Positions 10,931 to 23,600 of a stretch of 64,000 nucleotides of DNA are shown here, piece after piece. Within the stretch, counting starts at the first letter, position 1. Each line of letters starts with the position of its first letter. Location: NCBI GenBank assembly GCA_025267735.1, contig CM046311.1, positions 20,861,020 to 20,925,019 of the forward strand, read 5' to 3'. A program made the position numbers and the translations under genes. This DNA comes from Mactra quadrangularis. Lineage: Eukaryota > Mollusca > Bivalvia > Venerida > Mactridae. The notes beneath the pieces were generated by a model. It saw only the letters and a list, made by a program, of their open reading frames with translations, did no database searches and was not told the origin of the DNA.

Positions 10931-13625
10931 CCCAGCCAGCAATTTACATCGGCCCGACAGCGGCCCTATCTGAAACTCAAGTCGGGCCGACATCGGCATT
11001 TACATCGGCCCTATCTAGAAAGTGCATCTCGGCATTTGATCGGGCCGATGTAGTTTAGCCGATATCCAGCCAACATGGAACCGACTTTAAGCCGATCTTA
11101 CGTTTTTCCCAAAATCGTTTTAGCTTCGTAATATGTTATATTTGCAATTAATCTTCATGGTTTAGTGCCATTATGACATATCAAGTCGATAATTATAACA
11201 AAAGATATCATTTTATCAGTCTGCCGACTAATCGCCGACTTAAAGCCGATGAATAGCTTCAGTAGAAAGTTCATTTTAAAATTATTATTTAAAAAAAATT
11301 CTTCTGGAAATAAAATGTATCTTGTCATAATTAACAAAAAGATATATAATAGTGACAAAAATCAATTTCATCATTCAGCCAAATTGCGACCAGCAAAACA
11401 CAGTCGTAAAAAGAAATTAAGTGACAAAAATAATTCTAAGTTATAATTTTTTATTAGTTGTTATTCTCAATACAATGTACGTACACAATAATATACATTA
11501 AGCATACCATGTGACTAGTGCATAAAGAAAACGTCCAAATCGAGTCTTAAGATGTGTCAGCATTGTAAAAGAATGTAAATTATATACAAAATTAGAGGTA
11601 ATATATTTGTTGTGGCATAAAATCACGATGGTGTGACCGGCACCACAGTTGAAACAGAATAAAATGTTTAAAATGTTCCAATATATCCACAGTTTAATAT
11701 TTTATTGCCTTACGGTAAATTCAGACAGTTAATTTGTACTTGGGTGTACTTCTGTATGCTACATTCTCTTTCGGTTTAAGCTCTACCTATATCTGATGCT
11801 GTCTGGAACCACTCTTTGACTTCCATTTCAATTTCTCAAATCTCATCATTCAGGTTCTATGAGTAGTTTCTGGAATACATACAATTTTAAAAAGAATTAC
11901 AAATAATTTGTTTTTGTTTTTGTTGGGTTTAATGCATGAAATAAAACATGTTAAATGAACAAGTTTTTTACAAAAATTTGAAAGAAAAATAACTTTGTAA
12001 CCGATTTTCTTGTTTTAGCAGATCTCAACAGGAAGTGTAACGAGTTGCATCCTTGTATATCTTTACGAAAATAAAACTATAAAAGGTTTATTTATTCATG
12101 TTTAGCTTCAAATGAATATATTTTTCTGTGATAAATATACTTCCTCAGGTTGTTTTTGCTATCTACCCAGTATTTATACCCGTTTGGGTACAAGATGATC
12201 CATTGAATTCTAATTAGATAACATTGTAGATATTAGCCCGTCAAATATAGTTAGAAAAAATCCCAAACCATTGGCATTGTATTTTATTATTTTTATGTCA
12301 ACTTACCAAGTGCTGCAAAAATAGTTTTCTCTCCTTCCACACCATGAGTAATCATAACATATCTCGTCAGAATTTTTTTTTCATTTCTCTTCTTCTAGCA
12401 TTTGCTCTATTTCCCCTAAAACACATTATATAAAGAAACACCATTGATAATAATATATTCAGGTATATTGTAATTCATAATAAAATCACCACTGTATTTC
12501 AAGAGTTCATCTTACGGTCATTGATCTTACTGATAACAGCACTCTCAAATCAACAATAATCTTGTTTGACCTTGATTCACTTGTATTGAAGAAGTGCCGA
12601 TTCTTATGATTAAACAATATATTATATACAATATTCATATTCTATTTATATACATATCTGACAAGGGAGATAACAATGGCTTGACTACCAGAGAGTTTGA
12701 AAGCCTGTTGATCTTAAAATAGATTGTATGACTCATTAGCTTCTAGACGTTAGAATTTATTTTCACAAGAACTACAAAGTCATTTATTTGGACCGTAACT
12801 GTGAATAGTCATCCATAGATAATGATATAATAAGCATGAATAAACAATAAACCAGGACTTCAATTTCAAATATATGACGGTTGACCAACTGACAATTAAC
12901 AATCTTATCAAAAGTGCACCATAACAATGAATTTATAATTGTGATTTTCACAGTAAGCATATTTTTAGATTCAAAATATTTATTATATTTACATATTCAG
13001 TTGATATTTTGGACAAATAAATGTAAAAAACAACTCACCAGTACTTGTGTTTCTTCTTTCTCAAATTGAAAATGGCGGGACTAGTCCGCAGAGAATGAAG
13101 TGAATAATGTTTAGAATTAATTAAAAATGAATATCATATTTTATCAGTCAGATTTGGAATGGAATATTTTTAAATAAGAGCAATGTTTTATATCTGACTT
13201 ATACACCAAACATTTTCACCTTTTAGAAGTTTTCGATTCATTCAGAAATAACATCGGCCGTAAATCGGCTCAATATCTGCAATTTAGTGGAAATTCCGCT
13301 TTGACACCGCGCTCGAGCCGACGTCGGCTAAAGATCGGCAAACGCTGCGACGAAAAGTTGAACGTGTCGATCAAAATACAATTACAAACCTTCTCTGACC
13401 TATGTTATGATGATTTCACTTTACATAACAAAAAAAAATGTTGTTTACTTTGGATAATAATTGAGTCGGCTAGACGTCGGCTAAAAGTCGGAATTGTTAT
13501 AACCATTTCCATCATTTGACCGCTTCTTCGCCTACAGAGGGCCTACATCGGCTGAAGATCGACAGATTTTTCGATATTCCGCCTTTTAGCCTATGTAGGC
13601 CCGATGTTGGCTTGCTGGCTGGGTT
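10931..13625. mobile_element. TIR element, CCCAGCCAGCA ends with CATCGGCCCGA subterminal repeats
   Basis: It starts CCCAGCCAGCAA and ends TTGCTGGCTGGG. Both subterminal regions are filled with short CATCGGCCCGA-type units in both orientations (10945-11110, 11220-11250, 13250-13345, 13465-13615). The middle is AT-rich and shows no transposase. A second member lies at 37152-38765. Confidence 0.6.
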
Positions 13626-13682
13626 AGACGGTGACCCAGTTCGCCATTTTGTAGTACTTGCTATCATAACAAAACCCCTTGA

Positions 13683-13995
13683 TTACCGGCAAAAAACAAA
13701 ACAATGTTTATAATAACAATACATTGAACTAACCCACGACGAGGGATGTCCAGGATGACTTTAAAATAAACAATTGTAATATGTTTTTCTTGTGACTTAG
13801 TTGTTGGTGTAATGGATAGCGTTCTACCATAACAAGCATGATTTACCAAGTGGTGGTGGTTTATCAACCATGCTAATTTTGTTAAAATGAATTACACAAA
13901 TTTTATTTGCATTACTGCCTACCCCTGAAATGAATTGTCTCATTTTTAATGTTTACCAAAACACGTTTTGTTTTTTTGTACGCACTATACAGGAT
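13683..13995 (+). mobile_element. short repeat with GTACGCAC end and tRNA-like core, copy 1
   Basis: This is nearly identical to 45787-46096. It contains 'GTTGGTGTAATGGATAGCG', which resembles a pol III A box, and 'CAAGTGGTGGTGGTTTATCA'. It ends CACGTTTTG...TTGTACGCAC. The left end lacks the inverted copy seen in the other member. Confidence 0.6.
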
Positions 13996-14129
13996 ATCTG
14001 TTTAGGGAGAGTGCATGACGTCCACCTAACTTAATCCCCAAAAATACCTAAAACAAAATTTGGAATATTAGTTTTGTATTTTTACTAAATTTATGTACAA
14101 ATCATTAACTCATGAATATAGAACGAATA

Positions 14130-14410
14130 TAGATCCACTCCAGCATGATAAATGTTGGGTCATTAAATAGTACAAATTATGTGAGCAGTGAACGGAACAT
14201 GATACTGCAATATTTTATGTTCTGTTTTAAACATCATTTTGCAATATAACTAGATAATTTTCATTGGAAGTGTGTTGAAGTGTAAATATATGTTCGATCG
14301 TTTGAATTAATGTTAATTTACATATTAATTGATTATGTATATAGGTCTATTTTAAATAATAGAATTTCGTCTCAATTAGATATTAATTTTAAGCTTTATT
14401 TCATTAACTA
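14130..14410 (+). repeat. dispersed AT-rich repeat, second copy
   Basis: Diverged partner of 2010-2340 (see that entry). It ends about 200 bp before the GCLM start codon. Confidence 0.4.
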
Positions 14411-14605
14411 TACCTGAATTCTGTGTTTATTTCAAGGGAATTTATATGATAAATATTCTAAGTATTTATGTCGTTTTTTTTCTTTTCCTTTTTTTATTGG
14501 ATTTGATAAATTTTGACCGGTCTACTGTGTGATTCGTCTGACGAACCGTACGAAATTTAATGTGATTGTATTTAGCACAACGAAGTATTCCGTAACAACA
14601 CAAAT

Positions 14606-17600
14606 ATGGCGGACGAAATCCCTGTAATTCCAAAAGCAAGCAGCATTTTTATAAACAGTGGCAACATCATTCACTGGAATCGCCTAAAAAGAAAACCATC
14701 ACAGACTCCAGTGGAAGAGGTAAGGTTGAATTGATTTAATTGGCCAATTTGCTCTGTCAGAACTCGTGAAATAACTCCATTCGATGTCGTTGACGGGCAC
14801 CTGCAAATTTGGCATTACAGTTGAGTCGCCAGTAACGGATCACTTCGGTAATAAAGACTGATTTCTTTAGATTTATGAAAGATATTCATTATGTTTATAT
14901 ATATTTGTAACTGTTATTAGTACCTCTAGTTAATAAATGTTACTATAACCAAAAAGTCTTTCTGTTGAAAAACATTTCGTTTTATTTTCAACCATCGCTG
15001 ATTACCCAATAGAGGATCAACTTCTCCAGTAAAGAGTCACGAGACATTGAAATATAGGGACTTTCTCAAAACAGACAATATTGACTGAATACAACTGTTT
15101 TTTATTAAAAACAACATACAAATTGACATTTGGCAAAAACACAGTACAAAACTCTTGGTTTCACACATTTGATATCAGATAGTTATTGTCCTCTGTATTT
15201 GTTAATAAGACATATATTTGTGATTTAAACAAACTTGTCCACATTGTAACATTCTTAATCCTCTTACATAAATTCCATATTTTGCCTTCAATTACCGTAT
15301 CCAAACATTCCTTATGTTTAATAAAACATACATTAATATCAATACTTGAAAATATGTAATTATTCAGGGTAAAACAATGCCACCGTGATGCATATCTTTG
15401 ATGTGATCCGTTACTGGCAACTACACATGGGCATACATTGGTGCTTACAACAATGTCAAACAAAACAGAAAGTAATTAGTTTTCTTTCTAATTTGATAAA
15501 TGATAACATTACTTTGTTACGGTATAAAACTTTCGGAAAAAAATATCAAGTATATTTGGCACATAATGACGTTTCTCAATTTACCGTTTCACACTGAGGC
15601 TTCAATTGTGTACACGTCGGGTACCTGCTTATTTACAAAGCTTGATGGGAGAGTAAAAAGGTCATCATCTTCAGTAAACTAAGTGTTTTTATCATTGCAA
15701 AAGATTCCTTTAATCATCAGTAATATTTAAATTTCACACTTTTTATCTATAAAAATTGTACAAAATAAAATTAAAGACGTTGATCCGCTACTGGCGACGA
15801 TCCGTTATTGGCAACTCAACTGTATCTTTAATTAGCAATGGCAATTCTGGTCTGCAGATATCCAATATCTTCAAAAGTTCAAAAAAAACTTTCTTAAATT
15901 GATTGTTTTGTTTGTAAAACTCAACTTGCTTGAAATGGTATTTCTACTCTAAACTAAAGAGAGTCTTGGCCTTGAGGATTATGGAGTCTTCGGAGTTTGG
16001 TAAAAATAATTACACTATACAATATATGTATCAATTTACCAATCTTTCCAAACGATTTACTACATAAAATCAATTTTCAGATTTAGTCATTTACCGAAGT
16101 CTCCAGATACCGGCCTAGACTAGAGTTACAGTTTTGGTAGCTCTTAGAAGTCTAGCCACTGCTGTTGAATTGATAAATAATTTATTTCAGTGACAGTGAC
16201 TCAGAAATTTATGAATGTCAGACGATCCGTCCACAGTCACATCCGTCCTTGGACGATTCGTCCTTGGACGATCTGTCCCCAATTCGGGGACCGATCGTCT
16301 AAAGAATGATGATTCGATGATTCGTCCCCTTATGTGTATATAGCACAATAATTATTAAACAATAAGACTTGATAAAATATACATGTATTCTATTTTTATT
16401 CTTTTATTTTTACGTTATTTTACATATCTATTTTTAATTTCATACAAAATTACGACACAAAGAACAGCAAATTTAATTTCATAATCATGGGCTACTGGAA
16501 TGAAGATCGAATACTATTCATTGTTGAATAAAGATATATTTTAATCAACGTGATTAATACAAAAATAATTCATTGTTTCAAATTGAAAAATAAAAATGTA
16601 AACAATTGACCTTTGATTTATATTAACAAAAATGCTAGTTTCTAATCCAGTATTCTTGTGCAATTAAATGTATGTTCTGTTCTGTTCAATTATATATCTT
16701 TTATTATTTTCAACCCAAATAAATGGATTTGTATATGAAAAACAATAGCCTATATGCATTTACACAAATGTAATTTAATGTTCCTTTTTATTATGTTTGA
16801 TGTTTTATTTTAGCAACTTAATGATAGCAATTATATAAAAATGTGACAATGTTACAAATTTAAGATGTGTTCAATTTAATGAGATTGGTGCATATGAATA
16901 AGATAAAATTAATTTCAAAAATGTTTCTTTTATTTTCATATTTGTATCACATTTTACCAATTTTGATATAGATAATCAAGAGATGAATATCTGTACATAA
17001 TTCTTCGAACAAAATCAAATTCCTGTTTATACTTTTATAAAATGGAGACGAATCGTCTAAACTCTGATAATTTGGGGACACATCGTCCAAGGATGAATGT
17101 GACTGGAGACGGATCGTCTAGAGGGAGAATAGTCTTGGGGTCGGATCGTCTGTATACCGAAATTTATTAGTGCTACTTGTTGACTCAATACGATTGTTAG
17201 TCATCATGTTACATGTACCAAAAATTTGCAATTTACAAACTTATACTGCTTTGATTTTAGCTGATAAAACTTTTTTGGTGCTTGCTGTTAAGCTAGTAAA
17301 TTATGTTGTGATGCAGTTTGAATACTAGACATAATTGGTTGTTTTTAAAAGACATTGATGCTATTATCATAAAAAAAAATTATATTCGGGCCGTCATCAG
17401 AAAACCCGACCATGATGTAATATGCAATTAGCAATTTGGATTTAACTTTAAGATACAATATAGCATTTTATAAAGCTATAACTGTTGGATTCTTTATATA
17501 ATATATTTTCATGTTTTCTGTTTAGCGTATAAACAGATGGTTCTACGTCTGAATAAACTTGTTTTCACTGAGACATATATGTGCATGGACATATCCATAT

Positions 17601-20600
17601 GTTCAGTGTATAGCTAGCTACATGCTAGATTTACTTCATTTATTAGTCTTTTTCCTCATTTAACCCTCGCTTAATGTATAAATTTTTATTTTTAGATTAG
17701 TGAATGTATTGGGTCCACTTTACAAAATTATTTGGAGTCAGCGGACAAGAATGAACTTCAGGTAAATATAAAGAATGTTAATAGTCTGTTTAGTACTAGT
17801 CTGAACATTGTATAGTTGGGTTTTACTCCAAAGCAACACATACTATAGGTCAATTCATGGCTGTCAGTCAACCTACTCACCATTCCAGGAAAAGTTGAAT
17901 CTCTGGATTTAACTGTCAAATTTTACTTGACTCATACTTCCATCAGTGACTGACTACTTCCCTACACTTTACAATCAGTGGTTAGAGAGAGAATGGCCAT
18001 AGAAATTCATATCTAACCAAATTCACATTATTATGCCCAATCCAGGAATCAAACTCTGGACTTTCGAATAATAGACTTATGTGCTACCAGCTAGTTGGTT
18101 GTGCTGGATCTATAGTCACATGTTCCACAACAAATACTAATTAGATAAACAAGCTAATTGTTTTCTCTAATATATATCTATCTAAACAAATGATTTAATT
18201 AGGGCTGTTGATCGTTGAGCTAGTGGCGATCTGATCCGAACCACGATTCATGTGTAGCAGTTCAGGAATCGAAGCACAAATCACTTGTTAATGGAGAGGC
18301 ATCCATGTAATAACAAAAACAAGTGAAGAATTATAGAAGCAATTACTTAATTTACTTATTTAAGGAAACCATGTACTTCAAACAGACTTTTACCAGACGT
18401 TGTATGGGCATCTTGAACCGTGATAACATTTGACACAAGATAATTCAGTGCCTACATAAATTAAAATTTTCATGAGTTGCGCGGTTCGTCTTCAGTTTTA
18501 ATTAAGTTAAAAAATTTATTTCTTTTTTCTCCAAAAAAAAATCGCGATTGATGATTTGGAACATGATGAATATTCTTACTCAATTTTCTGTTCGTGATCG
18601 CAAATATCCAAGTATTCGAGTACTAGTAGCAGCCCTAAATTAAATGACATCATGTAGCGAATTATGAATAAAATGAGCACTCATTTTTTTCCCTTAAGCT
18701 TCTTAAATAGTCTCTTGAATATTAATTGTTTGTTTCAAATCCTCTGCACAAATTTTTTTATGGAAAACTGAATCATTTTCAAAAATAATTTGTGCAGAGA
18801 ATTCAGAATAAAAATAATAATTCACCAGCTAGCCTGTAATGATATTCACAATTACGTCAACAAACAGACTGTCAGACCAAGAATTGTATATATTTGATAA
18901 CACGTATAAAATGTAACATGCAATATGTTGGTCAAACCAAACAACCTGTGTCAAACCGTATGAATAATCATAAATTTGATATATGCAATTTTGTAGATCC
19001 TGCATTCTCCACTAATGTTGCCAATCATTTTAATATGGACGATCACAATTTTAAAGACTTTTCATTCATGCCAATAGATGTGGTTTACAATACTTTAGAT
19101 CACTTGTGTAAAGAAACCTTTTGGATTCACAAACTAAAAACTCATTTTCCAGAAGGAATGAATACGAAGTTGTACTCAATTAAATAATGCATAAAATATG
19201 AATCCACACTATAAATTCTAGATTTACGGCACCTAGATATTCGTTTCAATGTGCAGCTAGAATTTGATTGAAAACATAGAGTGTGTTTACATTCTTAAGA
19301 TCACATGACTATATACCCTGGTTTATTAACCAGTTAGAGCTATCTTTGAATTTTAGATTGACAATGGTTTTGTTAAATCCGTTTATTTCAGTATTTGAAA
19401 GTAGGTTTACTGCATTTTCTCATCTTTAGATTCCACCCATGTTGTTAGGCTAACATTAAAATAATATAGAATAATGAATTTGAAATTATAGATTATTTAA
19501 CAAAAGACATAACCATAAGGTATTTCAAACTGAGAGTATTTGTCACATCCTGGAAATTATGTTGATTATTTATGTTGATAAACCTACTTAAACTTGATAA
19601 GATAATATACTTGAAAAACATCTACCAAAATCATTAATAGAGCTGTCACAATATACCGGTATATTGCAGTACACAGCTGCGGCAATACGTACAGCGATAC
19701 GATTTTAATGTGCCAGTATTTGGGGATATTTTTGATTTCATTAGAAAAGGCTTCTCTTTGCAAAATAAAGGTAGCGAAACGTTAGTTTACTTTTCAATTG
19801 TTCATTCAATTTAACCTTACAGTTACAAACATTTAACCGATTTGTGGCGCGTCACAGTCCTAAATGACTGTATATACTTAAAGATGCTAGATTCTATCAA
19901 TAGCTGCATGTAAAATTTGCATTGTTTCTGTTAAATACAATGGAGGCACAACGAATCTAAAAGTCCACAATATATCGTGGTAAGTATTGCGATACAGTGC
20001 TAGTGTATTGCAGTATAGCGACAGCCCTAATTATTAACATAAACATTTAGCTTGGCTAGGAAAAATACAGATTAAAATATTAAAACTAAATATCAAAAAA
20101 ATATAGTTATAAAGTTTTTCAAAATAACTTTTGAAATGAACTTTTTTCAAATTTTTAAGTATTAACTTTGTTACATGTCATAAGAGATATCATATTTTAT
20201 GTTTCAGTATTTAACAGAGTTAAATTGTGTTCACCAGAAGTTCAAAGAAAAAGTTTCGTCAGAGGAAAGAGGAGATTTAAAACTAACTGGTAATTTTTAT
20301 CATTTTAATTTAAGACATTTCAATCTATTGTACCTAGGTATATATGGAGCTGTAGGCTATCTGCAGGTTTCTAGTGTTTAGAAGGGACAGGGGTGTGGAA
20401 TTCCATCTTTTTAAGCCAGATTTTTCAATAAGAAATTTTGCTTTAAGTTTGGTGAAACAGGGGTCGGCTGGTAGTCAGGCGAGCAGTCAGACTTCTGATG
20501 TTGTTAACAATTGCATTGATTTTTTCTTTTTCATATATTTCTGCCATTTATCGTCAGATCTTTATCAAACTTCATACAATGATTGCATACAATGTGATGA

Positions 20601-23600
20601 ACAGAATTAGAAAGTAACCACAACTCTACCTACCTTTATTATGAATTATTTTCCTTTGTAATTTAAGCCTTGAAGCATCTCCATTTACCTTATTAATGGA
20701 GGAAATTTGAAATTATTGTCAAATTTTCATGGAAGGGTATAACCTCCCCAAGTGGGATTTGAACCTGTACCCCTTAAGGATACTAGATTGGAATTGGTGC
20801 GCTACCAACTGCTCTTCTGACTCAAGATCGTGTATTTATACAAGACACTATTACAGTACTGTAAGAAAGTTTATGATGATTAGATATTTTTGTCTTTGTT
20901 TAAACTTTAAAGCTACATGTATATATTTATATCATTATACCCCCGCTTCGAAGAAGAGGAGGGTATACTGTTTTACCCTTGTCCGTCCGTCTGTCCGTCC
21001 ATTACAAAATTTCCATCGCAGTTTTCTCAGCAACTATAACATGCAGCAGCCTAATACTTTGCATATTGCTTCATCCCATAGTCCCATGTGGTGTAAAGCG
21101 ATTTCATGCTCCTTGCTCATTTACTTCCTGTTTGTCGCATATTTTTAGATTTTTGCGGGGGTATCGCTAGTGAGCATTAGCTCACAGATTTACTTGTTAT
21201 TTATTTCAGTTAAAATCTTCCTTTGTTCCCTGCAAACACCAGAGTATGTCACTGAGGCTATAGAAAAAGGTAAGAAGAATAAAGTGCAAACATGTGACAA
21301 TGTACAGTACACACCAAAGGTTCAGAGACAAAAGAAATTTACTACAGTTCTCGAAGTTCAATGATTATTTTTGTAGAATCACTATTTTCAATATATTTAA
21401 GTTTTGTATGTAATAACATTGAATCAAATTTCATGAATGCAACATATTTATAAGATTCAGCTCCTGACATCCTAAAGCCCCCAAAACCATGTTAACAGTA
21501 ATTATTTTCCATAACTTAGCCTTTATGCTTAGTTTGAGGTCTTAGTTATATTCATATTGATAAAACCAAAAAATAATTAAAACAATAAGCATTTACAAGT
21601 AGACAGCTATCAAATTTTAGATAAAAGCTATTCAACAGGCATACATAGTGAAAATGTCTCCAAACTTTTGGTGGGTACTGTATATATTCTTATAATTTCC
21701 CTGTTCAACTGAGCTTGTCTTTTAAAATATATTTTATGACTACTCAATGTAAAATTGTTATCTAACAAGATATGCACATGAAATAAAACTTTTATGACTT
21801 GGTTCTTTTATATCTATAATAATGCATTAAAATCAGTCATTTTTTATCAGCACATTTGAATACAAAAGTGAAATCTATGGTGTGGCTGTATAAATAGATA
21901 CCTATTGAGGTTTAAACTTACTTTATTTTTATGGAATAATAATCTAGTTGTAAGTCATCATTTATTTTACAATTTAATGATAATTGTATAAATAAATAAA
22001 AATATACAACAATTTTGTCTCCGTATGCCAAACCATATTCTGCTTGTACCAAAGCCCCAACTACTGCGCTGAGTTGTGCCTTAGTATTTAAGTGAAATCT
22101 TCACAGTCTATTTATAGAAATGGAGCCACTCCACCAGCTCAGTTGGTAGCGTTTAAGTTAACTGATCGAGGGGGTTGTGGGTTCGATTCTCAGACGGTGC
22201 ATACTATGGTGGAGCTTGGTCATGAAATTATTTCTAAGGCTTTTCTCCCTCCTACCAATCATTGTTAATCATGTAGGGCAGTTGTCATTCACTGATGAAA
22301 GTATGCGCCCATTAGTTGGTTTACAGCTTAATCCAGTGATTTAGCCTTTCCAGGAGCAGTGTTTAAGTTGACTGACCACCGTCATATGACCTGTACAATG
22401 TGTTGCTATAGCGTTAACCCCCCCCCCCCCCCCCAAAAAAAACTATTCTTATGAAGGATTATAACATATGATACAGTAGTCTTATGCTTTCAATTGGGTC
22501 TATTAATCATTAATGATTTATGTCTGTACGAGTAATAATACACTTTGTCAACAGAAGAAAGAAAAAGATACATATGCCTTGGATCCAAATCATTATACAG
22601 CATGATGAGTCTTTTATTTAACCATTGTTTTCTTACAGCTTTGTCAGAGTTAGGTGTCAAACATATTGAGACAGCCCTCATAACATTTCCTGAAACTGAG
22701 AATGAGGAAATCACCTTGGAAACCATACAACCATATTGGAAAGCATTAGAACGTATGGTTGATAAAGAAGTTGTATGGTCTATTGGAATTGCTGATCTTG
22801 ATAAAAAAATGCTGGAACAGTTATATGATTGGGCAGAGGTATAGTGTTGCTTTGTTTTTATTTCATTGTTGCTGACATAATAAAATGTTGAAAACACATC
22901 TTTTGTAAGGGATTCAGTTACTGATATGTTGTCATACTGGAATTATTTTTTAGCCTTATCACTTTTATGATGAGTTATCTGTCAATTCATAAACATGGAA
23001 GAAGTATACTTGACAGTATAATTCTATAATTCACATAAAAAGCCTGAATAGAACAAAAAATTGTCGATTTCATTGTAAAGCCACAACAATTCATTATATG
23101 TTTTATGGATTTGCTCGCACCTTAATTGTGACAATTTTTACAAAAAAATATTTTTATTTCCTCGCTCGCTGATAAAAATTAGGTCAAACCTCTATATAAA
23201 GCAAGTAAATAAAGACTTTTTTTATTTTTTTCTTCGCTCGCTCGCCCCATTTTTTTTCCAGAAAAATCCGTAGAACATATGATCAACTTGTTGTGGCCTA
23301 AGATCAATTTTATCACTATCAGGGTTCATACAAATTGAAAAAAATCATGGAAAATAAGAAAACTTCTTGCAAAAATTGTAATGTGTCGGGGGAAAAAAAT
23401 TATGCTTATTTTGAATTCAACCCAAATATGAATGAAAAACATGAATTCAAACATTAATGACAATTTTAAATGTTGGGTGCAAATCATGCTTGGGTACGAA
23501 AATGAGAATTTTACATACAGTCAACTTCAGTATATAGAAGAATTCTGAGTTATCAAAAATATAATTGTTCTCTACTTGTCTTATATCCATGTAGGGATAG

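Noticed and set aside
18780..18842. Extension of the Penelope remnant upstream into a reverse transcriptase
   Set aside because: A stop occurs in frame at 18840-18842 and no reverse transcriptase motif can be read further upstream in any frame.
20979..21170. Open frames around the GTCCGTCC tract (also at 27473-27658)
   Set aside because: Both copies of the repeat give the same frame, which carries no domain; it is repeat sequence, not a gene.
22490..22897. 135-codon minus-strand frame
   Set aside because: It lies antisense to GCLM exon 5, whose protein is clearly conserved on the plus strand.
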